A stretch of 64,000 nucleotides of DNA from Paenibacillus riograndensis SBR5 (GCF_000981585.1 NZ_LN831776.1:4447187-4511186); one strand, 5' to 3'; numbered from the stretch's first letter, positions 1 to 10,962 are shown. Made by a program: numbers and translations. Notes: generated by a model from the sequence alone, not told the origin.

Positions 1-2
1 GG

Positions 3-485
3 GCCGGTGAACACGGCCGGGGCTTCGCAGTGGTAGCTTCTGAGGTTCGCAAGCTGGCGGATCAGTCGAAGACAACGGCCGGAAATATCCAGGATACCAT
101 TGAGCAGATGACCGAGCTCATTGACCGCACGTATCAGGCCATTCACGTCACCGTGGCTGCCGATGTGGAGCTTGGCATCCAGGCCACGACTGAAGCCAAA
201 GAGGCTTTTATCAGCATTGAACAGTCGACCGCAAAAATCAACGGCCAGATCCATGACATCTCAGCCATCACCGAACAAATGTCGGCCGGAGCGCAAGAGG
301 TAGCAGCTTCTGTACAGGAGATCTCCAACATCTCCCGTTCGACCTCCGATGCCTTCCAGAACGTTACGGCAGCGACGGAACAGCAGCTGGCCTCGATGGA
401 GGAAATCTCCGCTTCCTCAACCGAGCTGTCCAAAATGGCTGCCGACCTGCAGCACAAAATCGAGCGTTTCAAGCTTGAAGAATAG
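3..485 (+). CDS. Methyl-accepting chemotaxis protein, C-terminal part (5' truncated by window edge)
   Basis: The open frame enters from the left edge and encodes the cytoplasmic signalling hairpin of a chemoreceptor. The first visible residues AGEHGRGFAVVASEVRKLA match the conserved hairpin tip that contacts CheA and CheW. After it comes a long heptad-type helix rich in Ala, Ser, Glu and Gln (EMSAGAQEVAASVQEISNIS), typical of the descending methylation helix. The stop is followed 12 bases later by a terminator hairpin. The sensor and HAMP parts lie outside the window, so the ligand cannot be inferred. The family call is very secure from the tip motif alone. Confidence 0.95.
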   Translation, partial: AGEHGRGFAVVASEVRKLADQSKTTAGNIQDTIEQMTELIDRTYQAIHVTVAADVELGIQATTEAKEAFISIEQSTAKINGQIHDISAITEQMSAGAQEVAASVQEISNISRSTSDAFQNVTAATEQQLASMEEISASSTELSKMAADLQHKIERFKLEE

Positions 486-497
486 ATGCACGCCTAA

Positions 498-540
498 AAA
501 AGCCGTCTCAACCGCGTATAGCGGGGGAGACGGCTTTTGG
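498..540. terminator. Bidirectional rho-independent terminator between receptor gene and gltD
   Basis: A perfect 12-bp stem (498-509 AAAAGCCGTCTC with 527-538 GAGACGGCTTTT) and a 17-base loop lies between the convergent receptor and gltD genes. Both strands end in a T-rich run, so it can serve both. Confidence 0.85.
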
Positions 541-555
541 TTTACAGCATCCGGC

Positions 556-2043
556 TTAGACCAGAACAGTCGAGCCCATCAAATATTTATCCACTTCACG
601 GGCGGCTTCGCGCCCTTCATTGATTGCCCATACCACCAGACTTTGCCCACGGCGCATATCTCCGGCAGCAAACACTTTATCCACATTGGTGTTGAACTTT
701 CCATAGCGGGCTTTCACGTTGCTGCGGCGGTCCGTGTCAAGCTTCAGCTCTTCAATAATATCCTGCTCCGGTCCGTCGAAGCCAATGGCGATCAGCGCAA
801 GCTGAGCCGGATACACAGCCTCAGTTCCAGGAATCGGCTGATAGATCTTCCGTCCGGTCTCATCGACCATACGCTGGATTTGCACGGTGTGAAGCTCCTT
901 CAGATTCCCTTCTTCGTCACCAACGAATTTGGTAGTCATGATAGAGAACTCACGGGGATCATCACCAAAGACAGCCTTGGCTTCCTGCTGCGCATAATCC
1001 AGGGTATATACATTCGGGAATTGCGGCCACGGATTCGCGATGGGATCACGCTCCAGCGGAGCCTTGTCATGGGTTCCGAACTGGGTGATGCTGCTGCAGC
1101 CGTGACGCAGCGCAGTCGCTACACAGTCAGAGCCGGTGTCGCCCCCGCCAAGCACAATTACGTCCTTACCTGCCGCAGACACATAATTTCCATCTTCCAG
1201 CTTGGAATTAAGGTAGCTCTTGATCGTTCCGTTCAAATAATCCATTGCGTACATAACGCCATTCAGTTCACTGCCTTCTACATTGAAACGGCGGGCCTTG
1301 GTCGCTCCACCGCATAGAACCACAGCGTCATATTCATCGACGAGCTGCTGTGCGGGAATATCCTTGCCGATTTCGGTGTTCACAACAAACTTCACACCTT
1401 CAGCAGCCAGCAGATCCACCCGGCGCTGAACCACACGTTTATCCAGCTTCATCGTTGGAATACCGTAAGTGAGCAATCCGCCAATGCGGTCGCTGCGTTC
1501 AAATACCGTTACGGTATGCCCGGCTTTGTTCAGCTGTGCAGCAGCAGCAAGACCGGCAGGTCCGGAGCCGACGATGGCAACCGTTTTACCTGTCCGTTTC
1601 TCCGGCGGATTCGGCACAACCCAGCCTTCCTCGAACCCTTTATCGATAATCGCCAGCTCAATGGTCTTGATCGTCACCGGCTGCCCGATCAGACCGACGG
1701 TACAGGAGCCTTCACAAGGCGCAGGACAGATGCTGCCGGTGAATTCGGGGAAATTGTTCGTCTTGTGCAGCCGCTCCAGCGCTTCCTTCCACAATCCCCG
1801 GTATACCAGATTGTTCCACTCCGGTATAAGATTGTGAACCGGACATCCCGAAGTGCCGCCGCTCATATCAATGCCGGTATGGCAGTAAGGAGTTCCGCAG
1901 TCCATACACCGTGCACCCTGTGTCCGAAGCTCGTCCTCGGTTAAATGATGGTGGAACTCTTCCCAGTCTTTTACGCGCTGCGCAGGATCCCGATCACCTG
2001 GGAGCTGGCGTTTATACTCCATAAATCCAGTAGGTGTAGACAT
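556..2043 (-). CDS. gltD: Glutamate synthase small subunit
   Basis: NADPH-dependent beta subunit of glutamate synthase, passing electrons from NADPH through FAD to the large subunit that makes two glutamates from glutamine and 2-oxoglutarate. The 495-residue protein has an N-terminal cysteine-rich region ([26 protein letters not shown]) for iron-sulfur clusters. It then has a FAD-binding [10 protein letters not shown] motif, an NADPH-binding GGGDTGSDC motif and the C-terminal [19 protein letters not shown] segment. An in-frame ATG lies 34 codons upstream, but the start at 2043 has a GGGGGAA ribosome site and begins [12 protein letters not shown], the usual family start. No large-subunit gene is adjacent; upstream lies the dfrA end. 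Confidence 0.95.
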   Translation of the reverse strand: MSTPTGFMEYKRQLPGDRDPAQRVKDWEEFHHHLTEDELRTQGARCMDCGTPYCHTGIDMSGGTSGCPVHNLIPEWNNLVYRGLWKEALERLHKTNNFPEFTGSICPAPCEGSCTVGLIGQPVTIKTIELAIIDKGFEEGWVVPNPPEKRTGKTVAIVGSGPAGLAAAAQLNKAGHTVTVFERSDRIGGLLTYGIPTMKLDKRVVQRRVDLLAAEGVKFVVNTEIGKDIPAQQLVDEYDAVVLCGGATKARRFNVEGSELNGVMYAMDYLNGTIKSYLNSKLEDGNYVSAAGKDVIVLGGGDTGSDCVATALRHGCSSITQFGTHDKAPLERDPIANPWPQFPNVYTLDYAQQEAKAVFGDDPREFSIMTTKFVGDEEGNLKELHTVQIQRMVDETGRKIYQPIPGTEAVYPAQLALIAIGFDGPEQDIIEELKLDTDRRSNVKARYGKFNTNVDKVFAAGDMRRGQSLVVWAINEGREAAREVDKYLMGSTVLV

Positions 2044-2278
2044 ATTTACGATTCCCCCATCCGATCTCTTCGTGTTGATTGTATAGTACATTGTAGCATA
2101 TTGCGGCATCCATATGTTTTTCAGCGCAATGAAGTACCTGCACATTCTATATTACTTAAACGTTTAGCATTTCTAATTTTAATAATTATAGTAGCATCCA
2201 ACACTTTCGCACTGTAATGGACTAATTTGCTGATTATTTGTACTATTTCACATGTTGTGTTAGAGAAAACGCTTTTTT

Positions 2279-2770
2279 TCAAACCGGACGTTCATAAACA
2301 TAGAACCGGTAATCATACGGATTCTTTTCATCCCGGATTCCCGGGCTGTTAGAGATTTCTCTCCACCCGCTCCAGTCGACCTCCGGAAACCTCGTATCCC
2401 CTTCAAAGTCCTGGGCAATCCGGGTTACCAGCAGCTTGTCGGCATAGGGCAGCATCATTTTGTAAATCTCTGCACCGCCTATAACCATCAGTTCATCATC
2501 CCGGCGGCCTTCGGCCACCGCTTCTTCCAGGGAGTGGACAATTTCAGCCCCCTCGGGAGCAAAGCTGCGGTCTCGTGTGAGGACAATGCTTGTTCGGCCT
2601 TTTAACGGCTTGCCGCCCAGTGAATCCCAGGTTTTGCGGCCCATCAGCATTCTCTTTCCCAGCGTCTGCGACTTGAAATAGTCAAAGTCACGCGGCAGAT
2701 GCCAGGGCATATCATTGTCCTTGCCGATGACACCGTTGGCTGCCATGGCCCAAATCAGGCTAATGCTCAT
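2279..2770 (-). CDS. dfrA: Dihydrofolate reductase
   Basis: Reduces dihydrofolate to tetrahydrofolate with NADPH, which is needed to recycle the dihydrofolate made by thymidylate synthase. At 163 residues it has normal family length. Visible landmarks are the N-terminal SLIWAMAANGVIGKDNDMPWHLPRD segment with its catalytic acidic residue in the PRD region, the GRKTWDSLG adenosine/cofactor loop and the VIGGAEIYKMMLP motif. The ATG at 2770 follows GGAGGAG. It lies 45 bases downstream of thyA on the same strand, so the two are probably cotranscribed. Confidence 0.97.
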   Translation of the reverse strand: MSISLIWAMAANGVIGKDNDMPWHLPRDFDYFKSQTLGKRMLMGRKTWDSLGGKPLKGRTSIVLTRDRSFAPEGAEIVHSLEEAVAEGRRDDELMVIGGAEIYKMMLPYADKLLVTRIAQDFEGDTRFPEVDWSGWREISNSPGIRDEKNPYDYRFYVYERPV

Positions 2771-2815
2771 GCAGCTCCTCCTCTACTCAAGAATCTCTTT
2801 TCCCACCGCAAAGGG

Positions 2816-3610
2816 TTATATCGCAACCGGGGCTTTAATTCCCGGATGATGCTCATAACCGACAAATTCGAAATCCTCGAAGGTATAGTCAAAAATACTC
2901 TCAGGCTGTCTGCGGATCACCAGCTTCGGCAACGGATAAGGCTCTCTCGCCAACTGGGTGGCCACCTGTTCCAGATGATTTGTATATATATGCACATCTC
3001 CCCCGGACCAGATGAATTCTCCCACCTCAAGCCCGGTCTGCTGGGCTACCATATGCGTCAGCAGCGCATAGCTGGCTATGTTGAAGGGCAATCCCAGGAA
3101 AGTATCCACGGAACGCATGGTCAGCATGCAGGAAAGCTTGCCGTCTGCCACGTAGAACTGAAATACAAAATGGCAGGGCGGCAGCTTCATCTGCTCTATT
3201 TCACCCACATTCCAGGCGCTGACGATATGGCGGCGCGAATCCGGGTTGTTCTTAATCGAATCGATCACAGCGGCGATCTGGTCAATGTGGCGGCCATCCG
3301 CACTCTCCCACGCCCGCCACTGAGAGCCGTAGACAGGTCCAAGCTCGCCATTGGGGTCGGCCCATTCATCCCAGATCGAAACTCCATGTTCTTTCAAATA
3401 GGAGGTATTGGTATCCCCCTTCAAAAACCAAAGGAGCTCATGTATTACCGACTTCAGATGGATACGCTTGGTGGTTACCAGCGGAAACCCTTCGGCCAGA
3501 TCGAACCGGAGCTGGCGTCCAAATACAGATAATGTGCCAGTTCCTGTCCGGTCGCTTTTGGAGGCGCCGTGGTCTAAGATATCCTGAAGCAAATCCAAAT
3601 ATTTACGCAA
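2816..3610 (-). CDS. thyA: Thymidylate synthase ThyA, TTG start
   Basis: Makes dTMP from dUMP using methylene-tetrahydrofolate. An upstream ATG at 3700 has no ribosome site. The TTG at 3610, 10 bases after GGAGAGGGG, gives a 264-residue protein, the same length as E. coli ThyA. With this start the catalytic cysteine in LPPCHF falls at residue 146, matching E. coli numbering, which strongly supports it. Other motifs are DRTGTGT with its phosphate-binding Arg, [17 protein letters not shown] for dUMP binding, and [20 protein letters not shown]. It forms a pair with dfrA just downstream. Confidence 0.96.
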   Translation of the reverse strand: MRKYLDLLQDILDHGASKSDRTGTGTLSVFGRQLRFDLAEGFPLVTTKRIHLKSVIHELLWFLKGDTNTSYLKEHGVSIWDEWADPNGELGPVYGSQWRAWESADGRHIDQIAAVIDSIKNNPDSRRHIVSAWNVGEIEQMKLPPCHFVFQFYVADGKLSCMLTMRSVDTFLGLPFNIASYALLTHMVAQQTGLEVGEFIWSGGDVHIYTNHLEQVATQLAREPYPLPKLVIRRQPESIFDYTFEDFEFVGYEHHPGIKAPVAI

Positions 3611-3807
3611 TTGTCCAGCACCCCTCTCCACTATTTTTTCTTTTATCAGTTTACCATGACCTAACGGTCCTTGTAACTTGTTAACACTTAGAAAATACAA
3701 ATTCCTTTATACATTCGGTACAAAACAGGCATTATTTCCCTGTATGAGGGAATTGGATCATCCGCAAAATAAAGACAAACCCGTAAATGTAAAGAAGGTG
3801 ATATCCC

Positions 3808-4599
3808 ATGCCGCAAGCCTTTATCAATGGATACAGCATGCATTACACAGACTGCGGACAAGGAACAACGATAATTTTCATCCATCCTCCAGTGCTGACA
3901 AGCTTGAATTTTCTATATCAGATGAAGCCATTGTCGGCGGATTTTCGGACAATTTCTTTTGACATCCGGGGTCACGGCAGCAGCAAATCTTCCAGGGAAG
4001 AGATTACCTATCCGTTAATTGTTGAGGATATCAGGCAGTTGATGGATCAGTTGAAGATCGAAAAAGCTTTTTTGTGCGGATACTCCACCGGCGGCTCGAT
4101 TGTCCTTGATTTTTTGTTAACCTGTCCCGAGCGCGCATTCGGCGGAATTGTGATCAGCGGGATGTCGGAAGTAAACGACAAAAAGTTAAGAAACAAAATA
4201 GCACGAGGACGTTTCTTGTCCCGTATCGGCGCAATCGGTGCCATTGCCCTTTCCATTTCGTGGAGTCAAGCAAAAGCCAGGCTGTCCTTGTTCCGGACAT
4301 TGTTTACCGGTGCTAAAAGAGCAAACGCTGAAAACGCTGAACAGTATTATCATTACAGTATGCAATATAACTGTACCGCTCAATTGGACAGGATTCATCA
4401 CCCTGTCTTACTGGTTTACGGAGAAAAGGACACCCTGTTCCATCCATACGCCAAGCTGCTGCAAGAGCGGCTGCCAAAGAGTGAGCTGGTTTTTATCAAA
4501 AAAACCAAACACCAGATCCCCACAAAAGCAGCAGGTAAAGTGAACGGGTTAATCCGGCAGTTTATTCATCGTTATGAGTCTTCTTCGCCAAAAGGTTAG
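3808..4599 (+). CDS. Alpha/beta hydrolase of unknown substrate
   Basis: A 263-residue single-domain alpha/beta hydrolase. The nucleophile elbow GYSTGG places Ser93, the acid is probably Asp208 in YGEKDT, and the base His235 in KTKHQIP, in the normal order. The N-terminal IIFIHPP carries the oxyanion strand, followed by FDIRGHGSS. No signal peptide is visible, so a cytoplasmic enzyme is likely. The start follows AAGAAGGTGA at a 7-base distance. It stands alone between divergent thyA and convergent lpdA, so context gives no substrate; esterase, lactonase or C-C hydrolase are all possible. Confidence 0.85.
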   Translation: MPQAFINGYSMHYTDCGQGTTIIFIHPPVLTSLNFLYQMKPLSADFRTISFDIRGHGSSKSSREEITYPLIVEDIRQLMDQLKIEKAFLCGYSTGGSIVLDFLLTCPERAFGGIVISGMSEVNDKKLRNKIARGRFLSRIGAIGAIALSISWSQAKARLSLFRTLFTGAKRANAENAEQYYHYSMQYNCTAQLDRIHHPVLLVYGEKDTLFHPYAKLLQERLPKSELVFIKKTKHQIPTKAAGKVNGLIRQFIHRYESSSPKG

Positions 4600-4625
4600 C
4601 CTGGTGCGAATGGAGTGCGCCTGAC

Positions 4626-4678
4626 AAAAAGGATGCTCCCAACAGCCCAATCACGGCTCTTGAGAACATCCTCTTTAA
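4626..4678. terminator. Terminator between alpha/beta hydrolase gene and lpdA
   Basis: Inverted repeat with GGATG(CTC) at 4631-4638 and GAGAACATCC around 4662-4671. Read on the minus strand it ends in CATCCTTTTTG, a convincing end for the pyruvate dehydrogenase operon; on the plus strand the T run is weaker. Confidence 0.6.
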
Positions 4679-4705
4679 TATGCTTGCAGAACAAGCGTTA
4701 AACTA

Positions 4706-6118
4706 TTATTTTACGACGTGAATCGGGTGGCCTTCTACCAGTTCAGCAGCTTCCATGACGATTTCGCCAAGGGTCGGGTGCGCATGGATGGTGAGTGCGA
4801 TATCTTCGAGCGTAGCGCCCATTTCAATCGCCAGCCCCAGCTCAGCAATCAGGTTGGATGCTTCAATACCGACGATTTGCGCGCCGAGTACAAGGTTGTT
4901 CTCGCTGTTAGCCACAATCTTAATGAAGCCTTCCGGACTGTTCAGGGATACCGCACGGCCGTTGCCTGCGAACGGGAACTTGCCGCTCTTTACGGTGTAG
5001 CCTTTGTCCTTCGCTTCTTTCTCAGTCAGGCCTACGCTGGAGCATTCAGGATCTGTGAACACGACGGCCGGAATTACTTTGTAGTCCACAACGGATTTGT
5101 GTCCGGAGATGGCTTCTGCAGCAATTTTACCTTCGTAGGAGGCTTTGTGTGCCAGAGCCAGACCTGGAACAATATCGCCGATCGCATAAATGTTAGGGAT
5201 GTTGGTACGGCCCTGATGGTCAACCTTGATCAGTCCGCGTTCGTCCAGCTCAATGCCGATCAGATCCAGACCCAGTTCTCCGTCCGTGTTCGGACGGCGG
5301 CCAACCGTTACCAGCAGGTAATCTGCAGTAACTTCTTTGGACTCCCCGCCTACGGAGTACTTCACAGTAACTTCTTTGTCGTTCTGAACCGCACTTTCAG
5401 CTTTGGCATTGGTTACGATCTCGATGCCTGTTTTTGCCATGTTTTTGGCAACCAGACGGGTCATATCCTTGTCAAAGCCTGGCAGAACGGTGTCCAGACC
5501 TTCAATGATAGTTACCTTAGTGCCGAATTTCGAGTACATTTGACCAAGCTCTGCACCGATATAACCGCCGCCGATCACGATCATGCTCTTCGGAATTTCC
5601 GGCAGCTCAAGCGCTTCGGTTGAAGACAGAATACGTCCGCCGAACGGGAAAGGCTTCAGCTCAATCGGGCGCGAACCTGTAGCGATGATGCAGTTGTTGA
5701 ACTTGTAGCGCGGGGATTCATGCTCGTTGAACAAACGGGCTTCGTTTGCGCTGATGAACATGGCTTCACCACTGAACACCTCAATTTTGTTGCCTTTCAT
5801 CAGGCTGGTCACGCCGGTGGTCATTCTTTTGACCACGCCGTTTTTGAACTCCTGCGTTTTCGCCCAGTCCACTTTGACGTTCTCGGCAGTAACCCCGAAA
5901 ACCTCGCCGTGCTGTGCTGCTTCATACTGATGTGCTGCTGAGATCAGCGCCTTGGAAGGGATACAGCCGCGGTTCAAGCATACGCCGCCGAGTTCCGATT
6001 TGTCCACGATCAGGACCTTTTGGCCGAGCTGGGCGGCACGGATTGCCGCCACATACCCGCCGGGACCTGCACCAATAACCAATGTGTCGATTTCGATTGA
6101 AGCGTCTCCGACTACCAT
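4706..6118 (-). CDS. lpdA: Dihydrolipoyl dehydrogenase (E3)
   Basis: FAD enzyme that reoxidises the dihydrolipoyl arms of the E2 subunit with NAD+. The 470-residue protein has the N-terminal FAD fold GAGPGGYVAAIRAAQLG and the redox disulfide in GGVCLNRGCIPSKALI. It also has the NAD fold GGGYIGAELG, the second FAD motif IYAIGDIVPGLALAHKA and the C-terminal HAHPTLGE with the catalytic His-Glu pair. ATG follows GGAGGTG. It starts 3 bases after the pdhC stop and is the last gene of the pdh operon, followed by a terminator. Confidence 0.97.
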   Translation of the reverse strand: MVVGDASIEIDTLVIGAGPGGYVAAIRAAQLGQKVLIVDKSELGGVCLNRGCIPSKALISAAHQYEAAQHGEVFGVTAENVKVDWAKTQEFKNGVVKRMTTGVTSLMKGNKIEVFSGEAMFISANEARLFNEHESPRYKFNNCIIATGSRPIELKPFPFGGRILSSTEALELPEIPKSMIVIGGGYIGAELGQMYSKFGTKVTIIEGLDTVLPGFDKDMTRLVAKNMAKTGIEIVTNAKAESAVQNDKEVTVKYSVGGESKEVTADYLLVTVGRRPNTDGELGLDLIGIELDERGLIKVDHQGRTNIPNIYAIGDIVPGLALAHKASYEGKIAAEAISGHKSVVDYKVIPAVVFTDPECSSVGLTEKEAKDKGYTVKSGKFPFAGNGRAVSLNSPEGFIKIVANSENNLVLGAQIVGIEASNLIAELGLAIEMGATLEDIALTIHAHPTLGEIVMEAAELVEGHPIHVVK

Positions 6119-6121
6119 TTA

Positions 6122-7762
6122 TTACACCTCCATAACTAACATATCAGGATTTGCAAGCAGGGTCTTAATGTAATTCATAAAGTTCTGTGCTGTTGCGCCA
6201 TCGATGATCCGGTGGTCAAAGCTCAAGGACAGTGCCATTACAGGAGCTGCTACGATCTCGCCATTCTTAACAACCGGCTTCTCGGTGATGCGTCCGGTAC
6301 CCAGGATCGCCACTTCAGGGAAGTTGATGATCGGAGTGAAGAACATGCCGCCGGCAGAACCGATGTTAGTGATCGAAATCGTGCTGCCTTTCATCTCGTT
6401 CGGTGCAAGCTTGCCGTCACGTCCGCGCAGAGCCAGATCCGTAATCGCGCTGGCGATCATCCAGATGCTCTTGCGGTCAGCGTCTTTGATTACAGGCACG
6501 ATCAGGCCGTTGTCTGTATCAGTTGCGATACCGATGTTGTAGTATTTCTTGTAGACAATTTCATTGGCCGCTTCGTCAATAGTGGCATTAAGCGCAGGGA
6601 ACTGACGGGAAGCTGCAACAAGTGCCTTCACGATGAACGGAAGGTAAGTGACCTTCACGCCTTTCTTCTCGGCAACTGGTTTCATGCGGGCACGGAAAGC
6701 TACCAGCTCGGTAACATCCACTTCGTCCATAATGGTAACATGAGGTGCAGTGTATGCCGATTTAACCATGGCGTTGGCAATCGCTTTGCGGATGCCTTTG
6801 AACGGAACGCGTTCTTCTTCCAGGCTAACGTTGCCGGAAGCTGCTGCTGCCGCTGGTGTCTTGGCTTTTGGAGCTTCAGCTGCAGGTGCTGCTGCTGGAG
6901 CAGAAGCCGCTGCTGCCGGATCCGCCGCCGGCGCTGCAGCGCCGCCCTTCAGGAAGGCTTCCACATCTTCATGGGTAATCTTGCCGTTTTTGCCGGTGCC
7001 GTTCACCTTGGAGATGTCAACGCTTTGATCACGGGCAAACTTGCGTACACTTGGTGTAGCCAGCACATCGCGGTTAGGCGCTGGAACTGCTGCTGGTGCT
7101 GCAGCTGCTGCCGGAGCTGCTGTCTGGGCAGCAGGAGCTTCAGCATGGCCGCCTTCCTGCTGTGGCACATCGCCTTCTGCGGCAATGATCGCTACAACTT
7201 CGCCTACACGGCAGACCTGTCCGTCCTTGGCGAATACTTCCAGCACCGTGCCGTTGACCGGGGAAGGAACTTCCACTACTGCCTTGTCATTCTGCACTTC
7301 CATGATGATATCATCATCGGTAATTTTGTCCCCTGCTTTGATATGCATCTTGATAATTTCGCCTTCATGCAGACCTTCGCCAAGCTCAGGGAACTTATAT
7401 TCAAAGTTCGCCGGGCTGCTTGTAGCTGGAGAAGAAGCAGTGTCTGCTCCGCCTTTGGCTGCATCTGCTTCTTGCGTGGACTGGGCTGCAGCATGGCCGC
7501 CTTCCTGCTCAGGAATGTCGCCTTCAGCATCAATGATGGCTACAACTTCACCTACGCGGCAGACTTGGCCGTCTTTGGTGAACACTTCCAGGACTGTGCC
7601 GTTGACCGGACAAGGAACTTCCACTACTGCCTTGTCATTCTGTACTTCCATTACGATATCGTCATCGGTTACTTTGTCGCCGGCTTTGATATGCATTTTG
7701 ATAATTTCGCCTTCATGCAAACCTTCGCCCAGCTCAGGGAACCGGTACTCAAATTTTGCCAC
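6122..7762 (-). CDS. pdhC: Pyruvate dehydrogenase E2, dihydrolipoyl acetyltransferase with two lipoyl domains
   Basis: Core subunit that moves acetyl groups to coenzyme A. The 546-residue protein has two nearly identical lipoyl domains (about 4-80 and 120-196) with lipoylation lysines K44 and K160 in [10 protein letters not shown]. Ala/Pro-rich swinging linkers follow, then a peripheral-subunit binding domain (about 232-274, [14 protein letters not shown]) and the catalytic domain from about 315. The active-site motif SFDHRIIDG places His517. GTG start after GGAGGTCATTAAG. The B. subtilis protein has one lipoyl domain (about 442 residues), so the extra domain is a duplication, also visible at DNA level. 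Confidence 0.96.
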   Translation of the reverse strand: MAKFEYRFPELGEGLHEGEIIKMHIKAGDKVTDDDIVMEVQNDKAVVEVPCPVNGTVLEVFTKDGQVCRVGEVVAIIDAEGDIPEQEGGHAAAQSTQEADAAKGGADTASSPATSSPANFEYKFPELGEGLHEGEIIKMHIKAGDKITDDDIIMEVQNDKAVVEVPSPVNGTVLEVFAKDGQVCRVGEVVAIIAAEGDVPQQEGGHAEAPAAQTAAPAAAAAPAAVPAPNRDVLATPSVRKFARDQSVDISKVNGTGKNGKITHEDVEAFLKGGAAAPAADPAAAASAPAAAPAAEAPKAKTPAAAAASGNVSLEEERVPFKGIRKAIANAMVKSAYTAPHVTIMDEVDVTELVAFRARMKPVAEKKGVKVTYLPFIVKALVAASRQFPALNATIDEAANEIVYKKYYNIGIATDTDNGLIVPVIKDADRKSIWMIASAITDLALRGRDGKLAPNEMKGSTISITNIGSAGGMFFTPIINFPEVAILGTGRITEKPVVKNGEIVAAPVMALSLSFDHRIIDGATAQNFMNYIKTLLANPDMLVMEV

Positions 7763-7793
7763 CTTAATGACCTCCTAAAAGTTTATGAGCACT

Positions 7794-7815
7794 GCCGCCC
7801 TTACATAAGGACGGC
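7794..7815 (-). promoter_or_regulatory. Intergenic hairpin between pdhB and pdhC
   Basis: In the 66-base gap between pdhB and pdhC a nearly perfect stem (7794-7802 with 7807-7815, one G-U in the RNA) closes a 4-base loop. There is no T run after it, so it looks like an mRNA processing or stability element or a weak attenuator rather than a terminator. Confidence 0.5.
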
Positions 7816-7828
7816 TGCAGAAGTATTC

Positions 7829-8806
7829 TTAGAATTCCATTACTTTCTTCACAGCTGCGATTACACGTGCAGGGGTAGGAATCCAGGTATCCTCGATTTG
7901 CGCGAACGGATAAACGGTATCAGGACCTGCAACGCGAAGCACCGGAGCTTCGAGATGGAGAATAGCCTTTTCATTGATTTGTGCGATAACCTCAGCGGCT
8001 ACACCGGAGCTCTTCTGCGCTTCCTGAACCACAATGGCGCGGTTCGTCTTCTTCACGGAAGCGACAATGGTGTCGATGTCAATCGGGCTGACCGTGCGCA
8101 GGTCGATAATTTCGGCTTTGATGCCGTCTTTCTCAAGCTGTTCGGCCGCTTTGGTAGCAGTATGTACCATCAGACCGTAAGTGATGATCGAGACGTCGGA
8201 GCCTTCGCGGACCACATTGGCTTTGCCCAGCTCAACGGTATATTCACCTTCCGGCACTTCTGCGCGGAATGCATGATAGAGGTTCAAATGCTCCATAAAG
8301 AATACAGGGTCATTGTCACGGATTGACGCGATCAGCAGTCCCTTGGCATCGTATGGATTGGAAGGAATGACTACCTTGATCCCCGGGCTTTGGGCGATTA
8401 GCCCTTCCAGGGAATCAGTGTGAAGCTCAGCCGCTTTGACGCCGCCGCCAAATGGAGTGCGGAACACTACAGGAGCATTGAATCTGCCCCCGGAACGCCA
8501 GCGCAGACGGGCTGCCTGAACGACGATTTGGTCAAGTGCCTCAAAGATAAAACCAACGAACTGGATTTCGGCAATTGGACGGAAGCCTTGAACCCCCAGA
8601 CCAAAAGCCAGACCGCCGATTGCGGATTCAGCCAGCGGAGTATCAAATACGCGATCCTCGCCAAATTCTTTCTGCAGGCCTTCCGTTACACGGAATACGC
8701 CACCAACGTTACCAACGTCTTCCCCGAAGATCAGAACGCCCGGGTCACGGTTCAGTTCAACGCGCATTGCGTCACGAATTGCTTCTTTCATATTCATTTG
8801 TGCCAT
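7829..8806 (-). CDS. pdhB: Pyruvate dehydrogenase E1 component, beta subunit
   Basis: Beta chain of the thiamine-diphosphate E1 that decarboxylates pyruvate and acetylates the E2 lipoyl arm. The 325 residues begin [15 protein letters not shown], then [17 protein letters not shown] with the catalytic Glu region, [24 protein letters not shown], and the C-terminal transketolase fold [14 protein letters not shown]. The ATG follows GGGGGATATCAGGCA. It lies 15 bases downstream of pdhA and is followed by a hairpin before pdhC. The length is typical for the Gram-positive alpha2beta2 E1. Confidence 0.97.
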   Translation of the reverse strand: MAQMNMKEAIRDAMRVELNRDPGVLIFGEDVGNVGGVFRVTEGLQKEFGEDRVFDTPLAESAIGGLAFGLGVQGFRPIAEIQFVGFIFEALDQIVVQAARLRWRSGGRFNAPVVFRTPFGGGVKAAELHTDSLEGLIAQSPGIKVVIPSNPYDAKGLLIASIRDNDPVFFMEHLNLYHAFRAEVPEGEYTVELGKANVVREGSDVSIITYGLMVHTATKAAEQLEKDGIKAEIIDLRTVSPIDIDTIVASVKKTNRAIVVQEAQKSSGVAAEVIAQINEKAILHLEAPVLRVAGPDTVYPFAQIEDTWIPTPARVIAAVKKVMEF

Positions 8807-8821
8807 TGCCTGATATCCCCC

Positions 8822-9919
<1,098 letters not shown>

Positions 9920-9942
9920 TCAGTGTCCTCTGTTATAGAATT

Positions 9943-9972
9943 ATTATACACCTGTTTTATCTGTTTCGTCAA
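9943..9972 (-). promoter_or_regulatory. Sigma-A promoter of the pdh operon
   Basis: TTGACG (9972-9967) and a perfect TATAAT (9948-9943) are separated by 18 bases, and the -10 box ends about 54 bases before the pdhA start. Confidence 0.85.
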
Positions 9973-9984
9973 AGAAATACGCAT

Positions 9985-10008
9985 AAAATTTATGTTTCCA
10001 TAAATTTT
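9985..10008. promoter_or_regulatory. Palindromic candidate operator upstream of pdh promoter
   Basis: Perfect 10-bp inverted repeat (AAAATTTATG, 4-base spacer, CATAAATTTT) ending 12 bases upstream of the pdh -35 box. Position suits an activator site or an upstream operator. The binding protein is not known from sequence. Confidence 0.45.
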
Positions 10009-10154
10009 GTATGTATAACAGGATTAGAAATATCCTATAACAGATAGGCATTTATTCAGCAAGTAAATGATATTTAACACATCTACTGCTTGGGTAATTT
10101 TAACGCAACCCGAAGACTAATGCAAAATCCGACAAGAAAGGTGACGATTGAGCG

Positions 10155-10886
10155 ATGAACGAGCCTGTTTTTCTGAAACGTACAATTGTGAAACAAACTT
10201 TGTGGAGCGAGCATCTCCAGGAAGAGCGCAAACTGCGAATTTATCTTCCGCCCGGTTATAATGAGGTTCTGAGTTACCCTGTGGTCTACTGCCAGGACGG
10301 AGAAGAATTTTTCAACTTCGGCCGGATCGCAACCCTTGCCGGCCAGCTGATCCTGGAGCAGGATATTGAACCCTTCATTATAGTAGGCGTTGAAGTAAAT
10401 GTAGCTGTGCGCACTCAAGAATACGCCCCCTTCGGGAACCGGTTCAAGCAGTACCTTTCATGCTTTGCCGAAGAGATTATTCCCTTCATTGAACATAATT
10501 ATCCGGTCCGCCGCACACGGGAGGAACGGATTATCGCAGGGGATTCGCTTGGCGGCAGTGTCTCGCTGCATCTCGCGTTGGCCTACCCCAACCTGTTCAG
10601 CCGTGTACTGAGCCTTTCTGGCGCCTATTATCCGCAGACACGCGAAATCCTTGCACAGGAAGAAGATCTCTCCTGGCTGGATATCAACATGGTGGTTGGA
10701 CTGCAGGAAACTGAATATACCACCGATACAGACGTCTACGATTTTGTGCAGATGAACCGGGATACCAGGTCGCTGCTGGAGTCACGCGGGGCAACCGTTT
10801 CTTACCGGGAGAAAGACGGCCGCCATCTCTGGGGATTCTGGCAGAAGGAGCTGCCGGAATCGCTACTCTATTTCTTAAACAAATAA
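10155..10886 (+). CDS. Alpha/beta hydrolase-fold esterase (Fes/esterase-D-like)
   Basis: A 243-residue member of the putative esterase family that includes enterochelin esterase-like and S-formylglutathione hydrolase-like enzymes. Nucleophile Ser131 is in AGDSLGG and the base is probably His224 in DGRHLWGFW. The N-terminal RKLRIYLPPGYNE ... YPVVYCQDGEEFF is the usual first strand pair. No signal peptide. The start is preceded by AAAGGTGA at 10 bases. It is a single-gene unit with its own terminator, so the substrate remains open. Confidence 0.87.
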   Translation: MNEPVFLKRTIVKQTLWSEHLQEERKLRIYLPPGYNEVLSYPVVYCQDGEEFFNFGRIATLAGQLILEQDIEPFIIVGVEVNVAVRTQEYAPFGNRFKQYLSCFAEEIIPFIEHNYPVRRTREERIIAGDSLGGSVSLHLALAYPNLFSRVLSLSGAYYPQTREILAQEEDLSWLDINMVVGLQETEYTTDTDVYDFVQMNRDTRSLLESRGATVSYREKDGRHLWGFWQKELPESLLYFLNK

Positions 10887-10962
10887 AACAGCTTTGAAAG
10901 ATAAAAAAAGTGAACATCCTAAGGACGTATGTATCTTTCCTGCATGTTCGCGCTTTCATAAC

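Noticed and set aside
6212..8326. Long open frame of 704 codons on the plus strand opposite pdhC and pdhB
   Set aside because: It is the antisense of the GC-rich pdhC/pdhB coding sequence; the encoded sequence is Cys/His/Arg rich without family features and lacks a ribosome site.
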